DNA of 64,000 bases. Origin: an uncultured Bacteroidota bacterium. GTDB lineage: Bacteria; Bacteroidota; Bacteroidia; Chitinophagales; Chitinophagaceae. Made by a program: the position numbers and the translations under genes. The notes under the pieces were generated by a model. The model made no database searches, was not told the origin of the DNA, and was given only the letters and a program-made list of their open reading frames with translations. Shown one piece after another: positions 35,107 through 44,144 of the stretch; the stretch's first letter is position 1, and every line of letters starts with the position of its first letter. The stretch lies in the NCBI GenBank assembly GCA_903938445.1, contig CAJADG010000071.1, positions 37,030 to 101,029 of the forward strand, in the 5' to 3' direction.

Positions 35107-36291
35107 CTAATCTATTACTTCTTTCAATTGTACTTTTAAAAATTGGCGGGTAAAAATCTGAACCGCAATCACCACCCAGATAATAAAACAACCCAATGCT
35201 TTTAAAGCATATGGCATCATAATATGGGTTCTCACCCAAGGTGTAAAAATATCCGAATAAGAGAAGCTGGAGAAAAAGATGGCTACTATAAACAATATAT
35301 TATTCCATTTTGTTTTTTCTTGCAAAACGTACCATAAACAAATAGCGGGCACACCAATTATATAAGTAGGTGATTCCGTGCCTGTATTAAATACAATTAT
35401 AAAAAGTAAAACAGAACATAATATATACAATCTATATATGGGATTGCTAAAGTGTTTGTAATAAAGATATTGTGCGCCAAATATAAGTAAGCCCGGCAAA
35501 ATGATAAACCATTTGTTAAGCGAAGGGAAATTAAAAATACGTTTGATCATTCCTTGTAAAGTAATATCCACCATATTATGATACATCGAAACCGTAATAT
35601 CAAAATTAGATTTTAAAGACAATGCAGCTGCCCAATCTTTATAACTTTGCAATAAAAATGTAGGGCTTGTAAAAATCAAAGGATAAAATAAAAGCACCAT
35701 CAACCAAAAGACAAATGAAATAATAAACCTCTTTTTATTTGCACTAAAAAAGAAAAAAGCAAGTGCTGTAATACTATATAATTTTACAAAAAATCCCAAT
35801 AGCATCATGAGTGTTGATCTGGATTCTTTTTGATTAATTAAATATACAAAAGATAAAATAATGGTTGCAGCCATAATTCCATTACTCTGCAGATTGGAAG
35901 TCGCATTCATCATTTCATTCGCGGATAATAATAAAATGAAGTTTTGCTTTTTTTTATGAATAGGTAATTGCCTGATAGCATAATACAATACCCCCGCATC
36001 AAAAATACCCCATGCAAACATCGAAACAGCTACAGGTAATAAAGTAAAGGGAACAACCAAAGCAGCAAAACTTGGGCTGTAATAATAATGATCCCAATAC
36101 TGCGTTAGGTACTCAAGGTATAAATTAGTTTCATTTTGTAAATGAAAAAAAGATTGTCTAAAAATAATAAAATTATTAAATGCATGGTTATTGTACGCAT
36201 TGACTAGTGCTAATAATACGAGGCCAAACCAAACGCTTGCTATTATTTTATTATTGCTGATTAATTGATTTCCTATTGACTTAATGTTCAT
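35107..36291 (-). CDS. GT87-like (DUF2029) membrane mannosyltransferase-type protein
   Basis: The 394-residue protein has about 9-10 hydrophobic helices (starting at 18-33, 77-95, 98-115) separated by short loops. An early YYYSPSFAALVVPFTLLP stretch is typical of DUF2029/GT87 polyprenol-phosphate sugar transferases. These transfer sugars from lipid carriers outside the membrane. The acidic catalytic residue cannot be picked with certainty. It overlaps the MeaB-like gene by 11 bases and so is translationally coupled. The last gene of the GT2-MeaB-GT87 operon. Confidence 0.75.
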   Translation of the reverse strand: MNIKSIGNQLISNNKIIASVWFGLVLLALVNAYNNHAFNNFIIFRQSFFHLQNETNLYLEYLTQYWDHYYYSPSFAALVVPFTLLPVAVSMFAWGIFDAGVLYYAIRQLPIHKKKQNFILLLSANEMMNATSNLQSNGIMAATIILSFVYLINQKESRSTLMMLLGFFVKLYSITALAFFFFSANKKRFIISFVFWLMVLLFYPLIFTSPTFLLQSYKDWAAALSLKSNFDITVSMYHNMVDITLQGMIKRIFNFPSLNKWFIILPGLLIFGAQYLYYKHFSNPIYRLYILCSVLLFIIVFNTGTESPTYIIGVPAICLWYVLQEKTKWNNILFIVAIFFSSFSYSDIFTPWVRTHIMMPYALKALGCFIIWVVIAVQIFTRQFLKVQLKEVID

Positions 36292-37015
36292 TATATATTT
36301 TTATTACATCCATTAACTCCTTTACACCAAATCCTGTATTAGCAATGGTTTCAACGATATATGATTTTACTCCTTCGCGTTCAGACAATGCTTGCCTTAA
36401 ATGATTTACAAATTTTTTCGCTTCGGGCCTGTCTGATTTATTTACTACAAATATATTGGCCACTTCAAATAATCCTGACTTCATCATTTGTATATCATCC
36501 CCAGCTTCGGGCACCAATACTAATATAGTTGGTGAAGCAACTTGAACAACTTGTACTTCAGATTGTCCTACTCCAACTGTCTCCAAAATCACATAATCAA
36601 ACCCAACTGATTTAATTAAATCAACAATCGATCCGATTTGTTTTATCAACCCACCTAAATGGCCTCTACTGGCTAAGGATCTGATGTACACCATGGGATG
36701 CAAATACCACTCTCTCATTCTTACTCTATCTCCAAGTAAAGCGCCGTTATGTAAAACTGAACTTGGGTCCACTGACAATACTGCTACTTTTTTTCCTTCA
36801 TGGACCAATTGTCCAATAAGTGCTGCAATTAAAGTGCTTTTTCCTGCACCTGGAGGTCCAGTAATACCTATAACAGGAATATTGTTAGGTTGTAGTAGCG
36901 CTACAAAATCGGCACTCCCTTCTTGTTGATTTTCTAAGAAAGAAACACATTTTGAAAGGTTAAGATAATTAGTTTCTTTAACCTCATCAATGATGGAAGA
37001 AATGGCAAATTGCAT
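36281..37015 (-). CDS. meaB: MeaB/ArgK-family GTPase, G-domain only
   Basis: The 244-residue protein has GPPGAGKS (53-60), DPSS (83-86), GDRVRM (95-100), ETVGVGQSE (145-153) and NKSD (192-195), the ordered motifs of MeaB G3E GTPases. MeaB protects and loads methylmalonyl-CoA mutase. Relatives are about 330 residues; this one ends soon after the G domain and lacks the C-terminal dimerisation arm. It overlaps GT2 by one base and GT87 by 11 bases. No mutase gene is in the window, so its partner is unknown. Confidence 0.88.
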   Translation of the reverse strand: MQFAISSIIDEVKETNYLNLSKCVSFLENQQEGSADFVALLQPNNIPVIGITGPPGAGKSTLIAALIGQLVHEGKKVAVLSVDPSSVLHNGALLGDRVRMREWYLHPMVYIRSLASRGHLGGLIKQIGSIVDLIKSVGFDYVILETVGVGQSEVQVVQVASPTILVLVPEAGDDIQMMKSGLFEVANIFVVNKSDRPEAKKFVNHLRQALSEREGVKSYIVETIANTGFGVKELMDVIKIYNEH

Positions 37016-37890
37016 TAAGGACGAATTATATTATGGTTCCTAAAATCAAAAGGTCTTATCCCTGTCCACTTTTCAAAATAATAAAGTACTCTATTCTTGA
37101 AACTAAAATTCTTTTTTGAAATATCTAAGTCAATCACCCAATTTTTTCTTCTAATACGATCTAACATCACATTGGGATGTGTGCCTGTGAATTTTTCTAA
37201 AGAATCGAATCCAGAAAAATCATAATAATCTGGACTTGAGATAATTTCTTGCATCTTGGTATCATCATTCCAAAAAGTAGCACTCTCTTTTTGTTTTTTT
37301 CGCATTTGCTCAGGACTCTTCACCCATCCATAATGATAAATACTTGCATTAATGGAAGCAACAGGTAATTTAGACTTTCCAATTCTAAATCCTTGCGCAT
37401 CCTTGTAGGCACTAATTGCTTTATTATTTCTTATAATTCTAGTTTCATGTGCATACCATTTTCTGCTATCTCCAACATAATCATAGGTCCCAAAAAAATG
37501 TTTATACTTAAACAATAAACCTTGCACTGCTTTATCATCCGCATATTCATTGCAGGCAGCTAAAATAGCTGGATGATATTTTTCATGCACTACTTCATCC
37601 CCCTGAATATAAAATGCCCATGTAAAAGAATCATCAATCAATTCAAAGGCTTTATTGGTTTCAACAGCCAACACCGTTCCACCTTTTCTCAAATTTTTGT
37701 CCCAAACTGAATGATGTATTTTAATTTTTGGATCTCCAATAGATTCAATTAATGCAATTGTTTCATCGGTAGAATCTCCGATTAAAACAATCATCTCATC
37801 CACTACTGGCAAAATAGACTTAATGGCTTCCACAATCGGAAAATCATTTATCACCGCGTTTTTTATAATCGTAAATCCCGCAATCTTCAT
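37015..37890 (-). CDS. Glycosyltransferase family 2-like protein
   Basis: The 291-residue protein begins IAGFTIIKNAVINDFPIVEAIKSILPVVDEMIVLIGDSTDETIALIESI, the nucleotide-sugar-binding half of a GT-A fold. YIQGDEVVHEKY (with a D-x-x-x acid cluster) is the usual metal-site region. No membrane helix is seen. The gene's stop TAA overlaps the MeaB start by one base. The sugar donor and acceptor are not known. Confidence 0.85.
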   Translation of the reverse strand: MKIAGFTIIKNAVINDFPIVEAIKSILPVVDEMIVLIGDSTDETIALIESIGDPKIKIHHSVWDKNLRKGGTVLAVETNKAFELIDDSFTWAFYIQGDEVVHEKYHPAILAACNEYADDKAVQGLLFKYKHFFGTYDYVGDSRKWYAHETRIIRNNKAISAYKDAQGFRIGKSKLPVASINASIYHYGWVKSPEQMRKKQKESATFWNDDTKMQEIISSPDYYDFSGFDSLEKFTGTHPNVMLDRIRRKNWVIDLDISKKNFSFKNRVLYYFEKWTGIRPFDFRNHNIIRP

Positions 37891-37971
37891 ATCCTTTTCA
37901 TTTGTTCTTCAAATAACCGAAATCTTTTGCAACTTGCCTATAGTTTTAGGTAAACTTTGGGGCAAAGAGGC

Positions 37972-37979
37972 TAATTTTG
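37972..37979 (+). promoter_or_regulatory. Promoter -7 box (TAATTTTG) of coaX
   Basis: TAATTTTG lies 16 bases before the coaX ATG at 37996. Confidence 0.5.
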
Positions 37980-37995
37980 AACTACAAGTAAGTAT

Positions 37996-38721
37996 ATGTC
38001 AACAAGTATTTGTTTTGATTTCGGAAATACAAGATTAAAGGCTGGCATTTTTAAAGCTGGCGAATTATTGGAAGTGGAGGTTTTACAAAAAGGTGATATT
38101 GCCGAAATAAGTTCCTTTTTGGACAAATGGACGCCTGAAAAAGTCATTTTGTCCTCAGTTATTCATCATGATGCCCAAATCGAAAGGCTTCTTGCTGCTA
38201 GAACAAAATTTCATCTTCTTGGACCCAGCACCCAAATCAACTTCACAACGCCTGTTGGCAAACCTGAAACCATTGGTGCCGATCGTTTAGCCTTGGTTTC
38301 AGCAGCTGTTGACTTATATCCCAGCCAACATAACCTAATCATTTCACTTGGCACCTGTATTACCTACAATTTTGTGACCAATGCACATGAATTTTTAGGA
38401 GGAAGCATATCCCCGGGAACTCAAATGCGTTTTAGGGCTATGCACGAGCAAACAGCCCTTTTGCCCCTAATTACCCCTTCATCTGAGTTCACATTAGTAG
38501 GTTATGACACCAAAACCAACCTATTAAGTGGGGTAATTTTAGGAATTGCGGCCGAAATTGACGGGATAATCGCAGCATATGAAGCTAAATATGCCAACTT
38601 TAACGTGCTATTAACCGGTGGTGACATTAGTTATTTTGTTCCTCACTTAAAAAAGAGGATATTTGCCGACCCAAATTTAATATTTAAAGGACTTTATGCT
38701 ATTTGCGAAAAAAATAATTAG
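37996..38721 (+). CDS. coaX: Type III pantothenate kinase
   Basis: The 241-residue protein has the CoaX fold markers: CFDFGNTRLKAGIF at the start (phosphate-binding DxGNT), GADRLALVSAAV, and SLGTCITYNFV with GGSISPG. It phosphorylates pantothenate in the first step of coenzyme A synthesis, using ATP and a monovalent cation. The gene's end overlaps the next gene by 26 bases. Confidence 0.95.
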   Translation: MSTSICFDFGNTRLKAGIFKAGELLEVEVLQKGDIAEISSFLDKWTPEKVILSSVIHHDAQIERLLAARTKFHLLGPSTQINFTTPVGKPETIGADRLALVSAAVDLYPSQHNLIISLGTCITYNFVTNAHEFLGGSISPGTQMRFRAMHEQTALLPLITPSSEFTLVGYDTKTNLLSGVILGIAAEIDGIIAAYEAKYANFNVLLTGGDISYFVPHLKKRIFADPNLIFKGLYAICEKNN

Positions 38722-40078
38722 AACCCTGCTCTTGATCGTTTTTGTTAGTTCAATAACTAGAATTAATGCACAAATTAACTCCCCATTTTCAAGATATGGA
38801 TTGGGTAACGAAGTTTTCAATAGTCAAAACACCACCAGCCAAGGAATGGGTGGTTTTACAGCTGCATACACTAACAGCATGAATGGAAATTTTGGACAGA
38901 GCGTGAATTTTAATAACCCAGCATCCTATGGTGGTCTTTACATGACTACTTTCGACTTAGGAATGGATTACACTAGTAATACTTTAAAAGGAAATAATCC
39001 AGTTTCCAGATTCAACTCGGCTTATTTTGTTCCAAATTATTTATCAATAGGTATGCCAATTGATAAAGCCAAAAAAATTGGAATGGCTTTTGGATTAAGA
39101 CCACTTACACAAATAAACTATTCGCTGGATGAATTAAAAGTATTGCCAACAAAGGATACATTATATAATAACTATATAGGGCAAGGGGGTTTAAACCAAG
39201 CATACATTGGATTTGGTAAGTCTTGGAAATATATTAGTGTTGGTTTCAATACTGGATATAATTTTGGGAAAAAGAAGATTGAAAACATTAAGTCGTTTCA
39301 ATACAATACTGATTCAACCCATTTTTATCAATCACAAGCAAGTACCAATACATTGTTTGGTGGATTGTTTTTTCAATTGGGTGTGTTAGGAGAATTTAAT
39401 TTAAAAACTGTAGGTCATAAAATTGCCGCTGATAAAACAGAATATAGTTTGAGCTATGGCGGTACTTTCACTTTAGATCAAAGCTTAAATGGTAAACAAG
39501 ATATTTTAAGACAAACAGGTACTTTCTCAACTGGTTCAGAATCTCCAATAGACACTGCTTCTTTATCTGCAAATAACTTTGGTACCATCAAAATTCCTTC
39601 TTCTTTAACAGCAGGAATTGCTTTTCACAAAAAAGAAGTGAGCAATAACGGAACTTTTGATCAATTAGTGATTGGCATAGAGTTTGATAAATCCAACTGG
39701 AAAGATAAATACAGTTTTTATGGCCAGCCTGACTTAGTTTCAAATGCTTATATGACAAGAGTAGGATTTCAATACACTCCCAATGCATTGGATTTTGAAA
39801 ACTATTGGTCAACTGTAACCTATAGAGCAGGATTTAATATTGGAAGAGATTATATTAATATTGACCAAAAAGGATTAGATGTTTCGACTATATCATTAGG
39901 ATTTGGATTACCCATTAGAAAATATCGATCCTATGATTACCAATTTTCTGTTCTTAATTTAGCAATGCAATTTGGGAAAAGAGGAAGTAGCTCCAATAGC
40001 TATCAAGAAAGTTTTTTCCAATTCACTGTAGGCTATAGCTTAAGTGATATTTGGTTTAATAAACGCAAATATGATTAA
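38696..40078 (+). CDS. Predicted outer-membrane beta-barrel protein
   Basis: The 460-residue protein has a signal peptide (about 1-25, ending INAQ) and then INSPFSRYGLGNEVFNSQNTTSQGMGG, a common start of FadL-like Bacteroidota porins. Repeated amphipathic strands follow (KIGMAFGLRPLTQINYSL, KYISVGFNTGYNFG, FQFTVGYSLSDIWF). It is likely a transport barrel, with no ligand known. It overlaps coaX by 26 bases and lptC by 8 bases, so the three form one coupled unit. Confidence 0.8.
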   Translation: MLFAKKIIRTLLLIVFVSSITRINAQINSPFSRYGLGNEVFNSQNTTSQGMGGFTAAYTNSMNGNFGQSVNFNNPASYGGLYMTTFDLGMDYTSNTLKGNNPVSRFNSAYFVPNYLSIGMPIDKAKKIGMAFGLRPLTQINYSLDELKVLPTKDTLYNNYIGQGGLNQAYIGFGKSWKYISVGFNTGYNFGKKKIENIKSFQYNTDSTHFYQSQASTNTLFGGLFFQLGVLGEFNLKTVGHKIAADKTEYSLSYGGTFTLDQSLNGKQDILRQTGTFSTGSESPIDTASLSANNFGTIKIPSSLTAGIAFHKKEVSNNGTFDQLVIGIEFDKSNWKDKYSFYGQPDLVSNAYMTRVGFQYTPNALDFENYWSTVTYRAGFNIGRDYINIDQKGLDVSTISLGFGLPIRKYRSYDYQFSVLNLAMQFGKRGSSSNSYQESFFQFTVGYSLSDIWFNKRKYD

Positions 40079-40658
40079 TAGAATCATTAGCATAAAATTT
40101 ATAACGGCAGTTACTTTTATTGGTAGCTGCTTTTTTATAGCATCATGTGAAAATAATATTAATGATGTTAAGGCGCTAAGCGCCAATACAGGCGGCATTG
40201 ATATTGGAAAGGACGTTGCTATATACATGAGTGAAGGTGGTAAAATGAACGCTAAGTTAACTGCCCCTATCATGAAAAAATATCTTCAAGATAGTGGCAA
40301 GATGATTGAGTTCCCTAATTCTATTAAAGTAGATTTTTATAAAGACAGTACAAAAATTGAAAGCAAGTTGCGAGCCAATTACGCTAACTATATTCAAGAA
40401 CAAAACAAGTTTTTCTTAAAAGGCGATGTAGTCATTTTTAATGTTAAAGGAGACACTTTATGGTGCAAGGAAATGTATTGGGACCAGGCAATTAGTAAAT
40501 TTCATACCGATAAAGAAGTGGTCATTAAACAACATAACCCTATTTCAAAAATATATGGATTAGGCTTTGAAGCCAATCAAGATTTAACCGACATCAAGAT
40601 TATAAAGCCTCAATCCAATAGCTTTGCTATAATTTCAGATAGCAGCGGTATTAATTAA
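40071..40658 (+). CDS. lptC: LPS-export protein LptC
   Basis: The 195-residue protein has an N-terminal signal/membrane anchor (about 1-24, ending in a FIASC lipobox-like sequence) and a long LptC-type beta domain: VAIYMSEGGKMNAKLTAPIMKKY, MIEFPNSIKVDFYKDSTKIESKLRANYANYIQEQNKFFLKGDVVIFNVKGDTLWCKEMYWDQ. LptC hands lipopolysaccharide from LptBFG to LptA. Start 40071 is used because the family start is MINRII; upstream ATG 40044 is inside the preceding gene. Confidence 0.88.
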   Translation: MINRIISIKFITAVTFIGSCFFIASCENNINDVKALSANTGGIDIGKDVAIYMSEGGKMNAKLTAPIMKKYLQDSGKMIEFPNSIKVDFYKDSTKIESKLRANYANYIQEQNKFFLKGDVVIFNVKGDTLWCKEMYWDQAISKFHTDKEVVIKQHNPISKIYGLGFEANQDLTDIKIIKPQSNSFAIISDSSGIN

Positions 40659-40684
40659 TCTTAATTTATGAATATCTTTAAGCT

Positions 40685-41920
40685 ATGATTTTCGCCATAA
40701 TTGCTTCACTTATTTTAATTGGATTCTTTTCGGGATATGAAATTGGATTTGTAAGTGCCAATAGATTAAGTCTTGAATTGAAGAAAAAGAACGGAGATAA
40801 ATCAGGACTCATCATCGCGCGCTTTTTACAAGCCCCTACTGAATTTATTGGGACCTGTTTAGTAGGATTAAACATATCATTGGTTGTTTTTGGAATTCAA
40901 TTTGAAGAACTTTTAAAAGAGCATCTTTGGAATCGATATCAATTAGATAGCTATAGCATCTTATTGGGTAATACTGTTTTATCTACCCTAGTCATTTTGA
41001 TTATTGGAGAGTTAGTTCCAAAAGCAATTTTTAAAGCAAGGGCAAGTTCAATGATTTCTAAATTTGCAGTATTAGCAAATACTTTTCATTTTATATTTCG
41101 TCCGTTCACTAAAGTACTTGTGAGTATCGCACAATGGGTGGTTCGCTTTTTATTCCAAGTGAAATTCGTAAATAAAAAAGAGGCCTTTTCTAAGATTGAT
41201 TTAGCCCATTTTATTCAACAAAATATTGAGCATCCGGAACAACAGGAATTAAATACAGATTTATTTGAGAATGCATTGAGTTTGCCAGAAATTAAAATTA
41301 GAGAATGTTTGGTTCCAAGAACTGAAATTGTTGGAGTAGAATTAACAACTTCTATTGAGGAGCTTACAGCATTATTTGTAGAAACTAAATTAAGTAAGCT
41401 CATTGTTTATGATGATACCTTGGATACCATTGTAGGCTATGTGCATCAGTTGGATCTATTTCAAAAGCCTGCTACTATTGCTGCAGTAATTCATCCAATT
41501 TTATTGGTACCTGAAAGTATGAGTGCCGCAGACTTAATTAATTTATTCTCCAAAAAGAGAAAAAGTATTGCATGGGTGGTGGATGAATTTGGTGGAACAG
41601 CAGGCATTGTAACTATGGAGGACGTTTTAGAGGAATTATTTGGAGAAATTGATGATGAATATGACGAGCAAGAGTTTGTAGAAAAGAAAATTTCTGAAAA
41701 AGAATTTATATTTAGCGGTCGTCTTGAATTAGACTACTTGACCGAAAAATACGGGGTAGATTTTGGTGCCGAAAATTCTGAGACATTAAGCGGCTACTTA
41801 ATTCATTTTCACGAGACCATCCCAAAGGTGAAAACAATTATACATTTGGATCACTTTGATGCTGAAATACTTTCAGTAAGCGATACTAGGATTGAAAAAG
41901 TGAAAGTGAAAATGCACTAA
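40685..41920 (+). CDS. CNNM/CorC-family membrane protein with CBS domains
   Basis: The 411-residue protein has a DUF21 membrane part (about 1-150, GYEIGFVSANRLSLELKKKN and FIGTCLVGLNISLVVFGIQF), a CBS-pair region (about 200-330, VPRTEIVGVELTTSIEELTALF ... VDEFGGTAGIVTMEDVLEELFGEIDDEYD), and a C-terminal CorC domain. Such proteins are linked to Mg/Co efflux, or in gliding Bacteroidota to GldE. The gene is 26 bases after lptC. Substrate not known. Confidence 0.88.
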   Translation: MIFAIIASLILIGFFSGYEIGFVSANRLSLELKKKNGDKSGLIIARFLQAPTEFIGTCLVGLNISLVVFGIQFEELLKEHLWNRYQLDSYSILLGNTVLSTLVILIIGELVPKAIFKARASSMISKFAVLANTFHFIFRPFTKVLVSIAQWVVRFLFQVKFVNKKEAFSKIDLAHFIQQNIEHPEQQELNTDLFENALSLPEIKIRECLVPRTEIVGVELTTSIEELTALFVETKLSKLIVYDDTLDTIVGYVHQLDLFQKPATIAAVIHPILLVPESMSAADLINLFSKKRKSIAWVVDEFGGTAGIVTMEDVLEELFGEIDDEYDEQEFVEKKISEKEFIFSGRLELDYLTEKYGVDFGAENSETLSGYLIHFHETIPKVKTIIHLDHFDAEILSVSDTRIEKVKVKMH

Positions 41921-41988
41921 AACCCCTAACTTTAAGCTCAATTAAAAGAGCTGTAAGCTTATCTTTTTATTTATTAAAAAAAATAATT

Positions 41989-42441
41989 ATGTCATTTGTA
42001 TTTGATAGTTCAAAACCTATTGCAATGGGATCAGACCATGCTGGTGTAGATTATAAAAAAGAAGTAAAGAAGTGGCTAGAAGAAAAAGGATACACTGTAA
42101 AAGATTTCGGTACTTACAATAGCGATTCTGTTGACTATCCCGATTTTGCGCATCCAACCGCAAATAGTGTTGAAACAGGTGAAGCAAGTTTTGGCATTTT
42201 ATTTTGTGGTAGCGCTAATGGCGTTGCTATGACTGCTAATAAACATGAGGGCATCAGAGCCGGTTTATGTTGGCTTAGCGAAGTTGCCGAATTAACGCGT
42301 TTACACAATGATGCCAATATGATTTGTATACCTGCACGTTTTGTTAGCTTAGACGCAGCTAAAGAAATGATTGAAAAATTTATGACTACTGCATTTGAAG
42401 GTGGAAGACATCAAAATAGAGTCAATAAAATTGCTTGTTAA
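41989..42441 (+). CDS. rpiB: Ribose 5-phosphate isomerase B
   Basis: The 150-residue protein has AMGSDHAGVDYKK at the start, SVDYPDFAHPTANSVETGEASFGILFCGSANGVAMTANKH, and a HNDANMICIPARFVS stretch. These are the RpiB active-site blocks. The cysteine of CGSANGV is the expected catalytic base (CGTGIGV in the best-known members). It interconverts ribose 5-phosphate and ribulose 5-phosphate. Confidence 0.95.
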   Translation: MSFVFDSSKPIAMGSDHAGVDYKKEVKKWLEEKGYTVKDFGTYNSDSVDYPDFAHPTANSVETGEASFGILFCGSANGVAMTANKHEGIRAGLCWLSEVAELTRLHNDANMICIPARFVSLDAAKEMIEKFMTTAFEGGRHQNRVNKIAC

Positions 42442-42490
42442 AAATAGTTTTTAGATACATAATTAATCACCCTTTTTTCAAAACAACTTA

Positions 42491-44035
42491 ATGAAAAAAA
42501 TAATCTGGATCTTGTTGCCATTCATAAGTACAATGGCTGTTGCACAAAAAGGCGAAACGCTTACTAAGTTTAGTAACGTTATTACAGCTGAAGCTTTAAA
42601 AGCAAAATTATCTGTTATCGCTAGTGCCGAAATGGAAGGTAGAGAAACAGCAAGCCCTGGTCAAAAAAGAGCGGCTGCGTATATCGAATCAGAATTTAAA
42701 AGAATGGGATTACTTCCAGGAAACGGGAATAGCTATCAGCAAACTTATCCTGTTTACCAAGATAATTTGACTGAAAAAAGTTTATCTGTAAACGGTAAAT
42801 CATTTCAATGGGATAATGATTTTTCATTTTCATTACAAACCATTACAACTGGAAAATGGGATTATCAAGAAGTTGTTTTCGCAGGATATGGTATTGTAGA
42901 CGATAGCAAAGGCGTTAATGATTATGCGAACCTAGATGTTAAAGGAAAATTAGTAGTCGTATTAGAAGGATCAGCTGCTGGTGTTCCAACAATGGGTCAA
43001 GGTGGCAATAGAGCATTTAATGCAAACCCAGCTTCCCCAATGGCTAAGATGCGTGCAGCTGTTGCAAAGGGCGCTGCGGGCTTGTTGACGGTTACCGCTA
43101 ACTTTCCACGCAAAGTACCTGCTGATACTAAAGGTAATATGTATTTAAAAAAGAATGATGCTGCAGGTTTTTTAATGGCTAGCATTTCATCATCCATTGC
43201 AAATGCTATCTTAGGAAAATCAGTAACAAACATTAATGATTTAGCTGCTGCTAATAAAGGCAGTTATGCTGCTGCTGTTTCATTAGCTGCGACAAAGACA
43301 ACTGAAAATTTAGAAAGCAGCAACGTGATTGCTTACTTACCAGGTACCGATAAAAAAGAAGAGTATTTATTTTTAACTGGTCATTATGATCATTTAGGCA
43401 AAAGAGGAAATGTTATTTGGTATGGTGCAGATGATGATGGCTCTGGTACTGTGGGCGTAATGCAAATGGCTGAAGCATTTGCTGCTGCTGCAAAAGCTGG
43501 TAATAAACCAAGAAGAACAATTGTATTTATGACTGTAAGCGGTGAGGAGAAAGGCTTATGGGGTTCTCAATATTATTCAGAGCATCCTTTATTTCCATTG
43601 GAAAAAACAACTGCTGATTTAAATACTGATATGATTGGTCGTGTTGATACGGAGCGTACATCAGGAGACAGTTTAAATTATGTTTATGTAATTGGACATG
43701 ATAAATTAAGTTCTGATTTGCCAGTTATTAATGAAGCAGCGAATAAAAAATCAAGCAATATTACTTTGGATTACAAGTATGATGATCCAAATGATAAAAA
43801 CATGATTTACTACCGTAGCGACCATTATAACTTTGCAAGAAAAGGAGTTCCTATTTTATTTTTCTACGATGGAATGTTATTGGCGGACTACCACCAACCT
43901 TCTGATACCATTGAGAAAATCAATTTTGACTTAATGCAAAAGAGAACTAAAATGGTTTATTTCACTGCATGTGAAATTGCCAATAGAGATGAAATGTTAA
44001 AGAGAGATATACCTTTAAATATGCCGTCGAGATAA
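42491..44035 (+). CDS. M28-family zinc aminopeptidase with PA domain
   Basis: The 514-residue protein has a Sec signal (ending AVAQK). A PA insert (about 130-265) sits before the peptidase. Zinc ligands can be seen in TGHYDHLG (His/Asp), ADDDGSG (Asp), SGEEKGLWGSQYY (Glu-Glu) and RSDHYNF (His). It hydrolyses N-terminal residues from peptides, presumably in the periplasm or outside. It is a single gene between rpiB and a bidirectional terminator. Confidence 0.93.
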   Translation: MKKIIWILLPFISTMAVAQKGETLTKFSNVITAEALKAKLSVIASAEMEGRETASPGQKRAAAYIESEFKRMGLLPGNGNSYQQTYPVYQDNLTEKSLSVNGKSFQWDNDFSFSLQTITTGKWDYQEVVFAGYGIVDDSKGVNDYANLDVKGKLVVVLEGSAAGVPTMGQGGNRAFNANPASPMAKMRAAVAKGAAGLLTVTANFPRKVPADTKGNMYLKKNDAAGFLMASISSSIANAILGKSVTNINDLAAANKGSYAAAVSLAATKTTENLESSNVIAYLPGTDKKEEYLFLTGHYDHLGKRGNVIWYGADDDGSGTVGVMQMAEAFAAAAKAGNKPRRTIVFMTVSGEEKGLWGSQYYSEHPLFPLEKTTADLNTDMIGRVDTERTSGDSLNYVYVIGHDKLSSDLPVINEAANKKSSNITLDYKYDDPNDKNMIYYRSDHYNFARKGVPILFFYDGMLLADYHQPSDTIEKINFDLMQKRTKMVYFTACEIANRDEMLKRDIPLNMPSR

Positions 44036-44056
44036 ACCAAAAATCATAAGCGTATA

Positions 44057-44090
44057 ATAAAAGCCCCTTAAAAAATTAAGGGGCTTTTAT
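44057..44090. terminator. Bidirectional terminator
   Basis: A 15-bp perfect stem (ATAAAAGCCCCTTAA at 44057-44071 with its complement at 44076-44090, loop AAAA) lies between the convergent ends of the M28 gene and the deoxyhypusine-synthase-like gene. Confidence 0.92.
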
Positions 44091-44144
44091 TTTTTTAAAC
44101 TATTTTTTCGTCTCCCCCCATCAACGAGGGTGGCAATTTTATTG

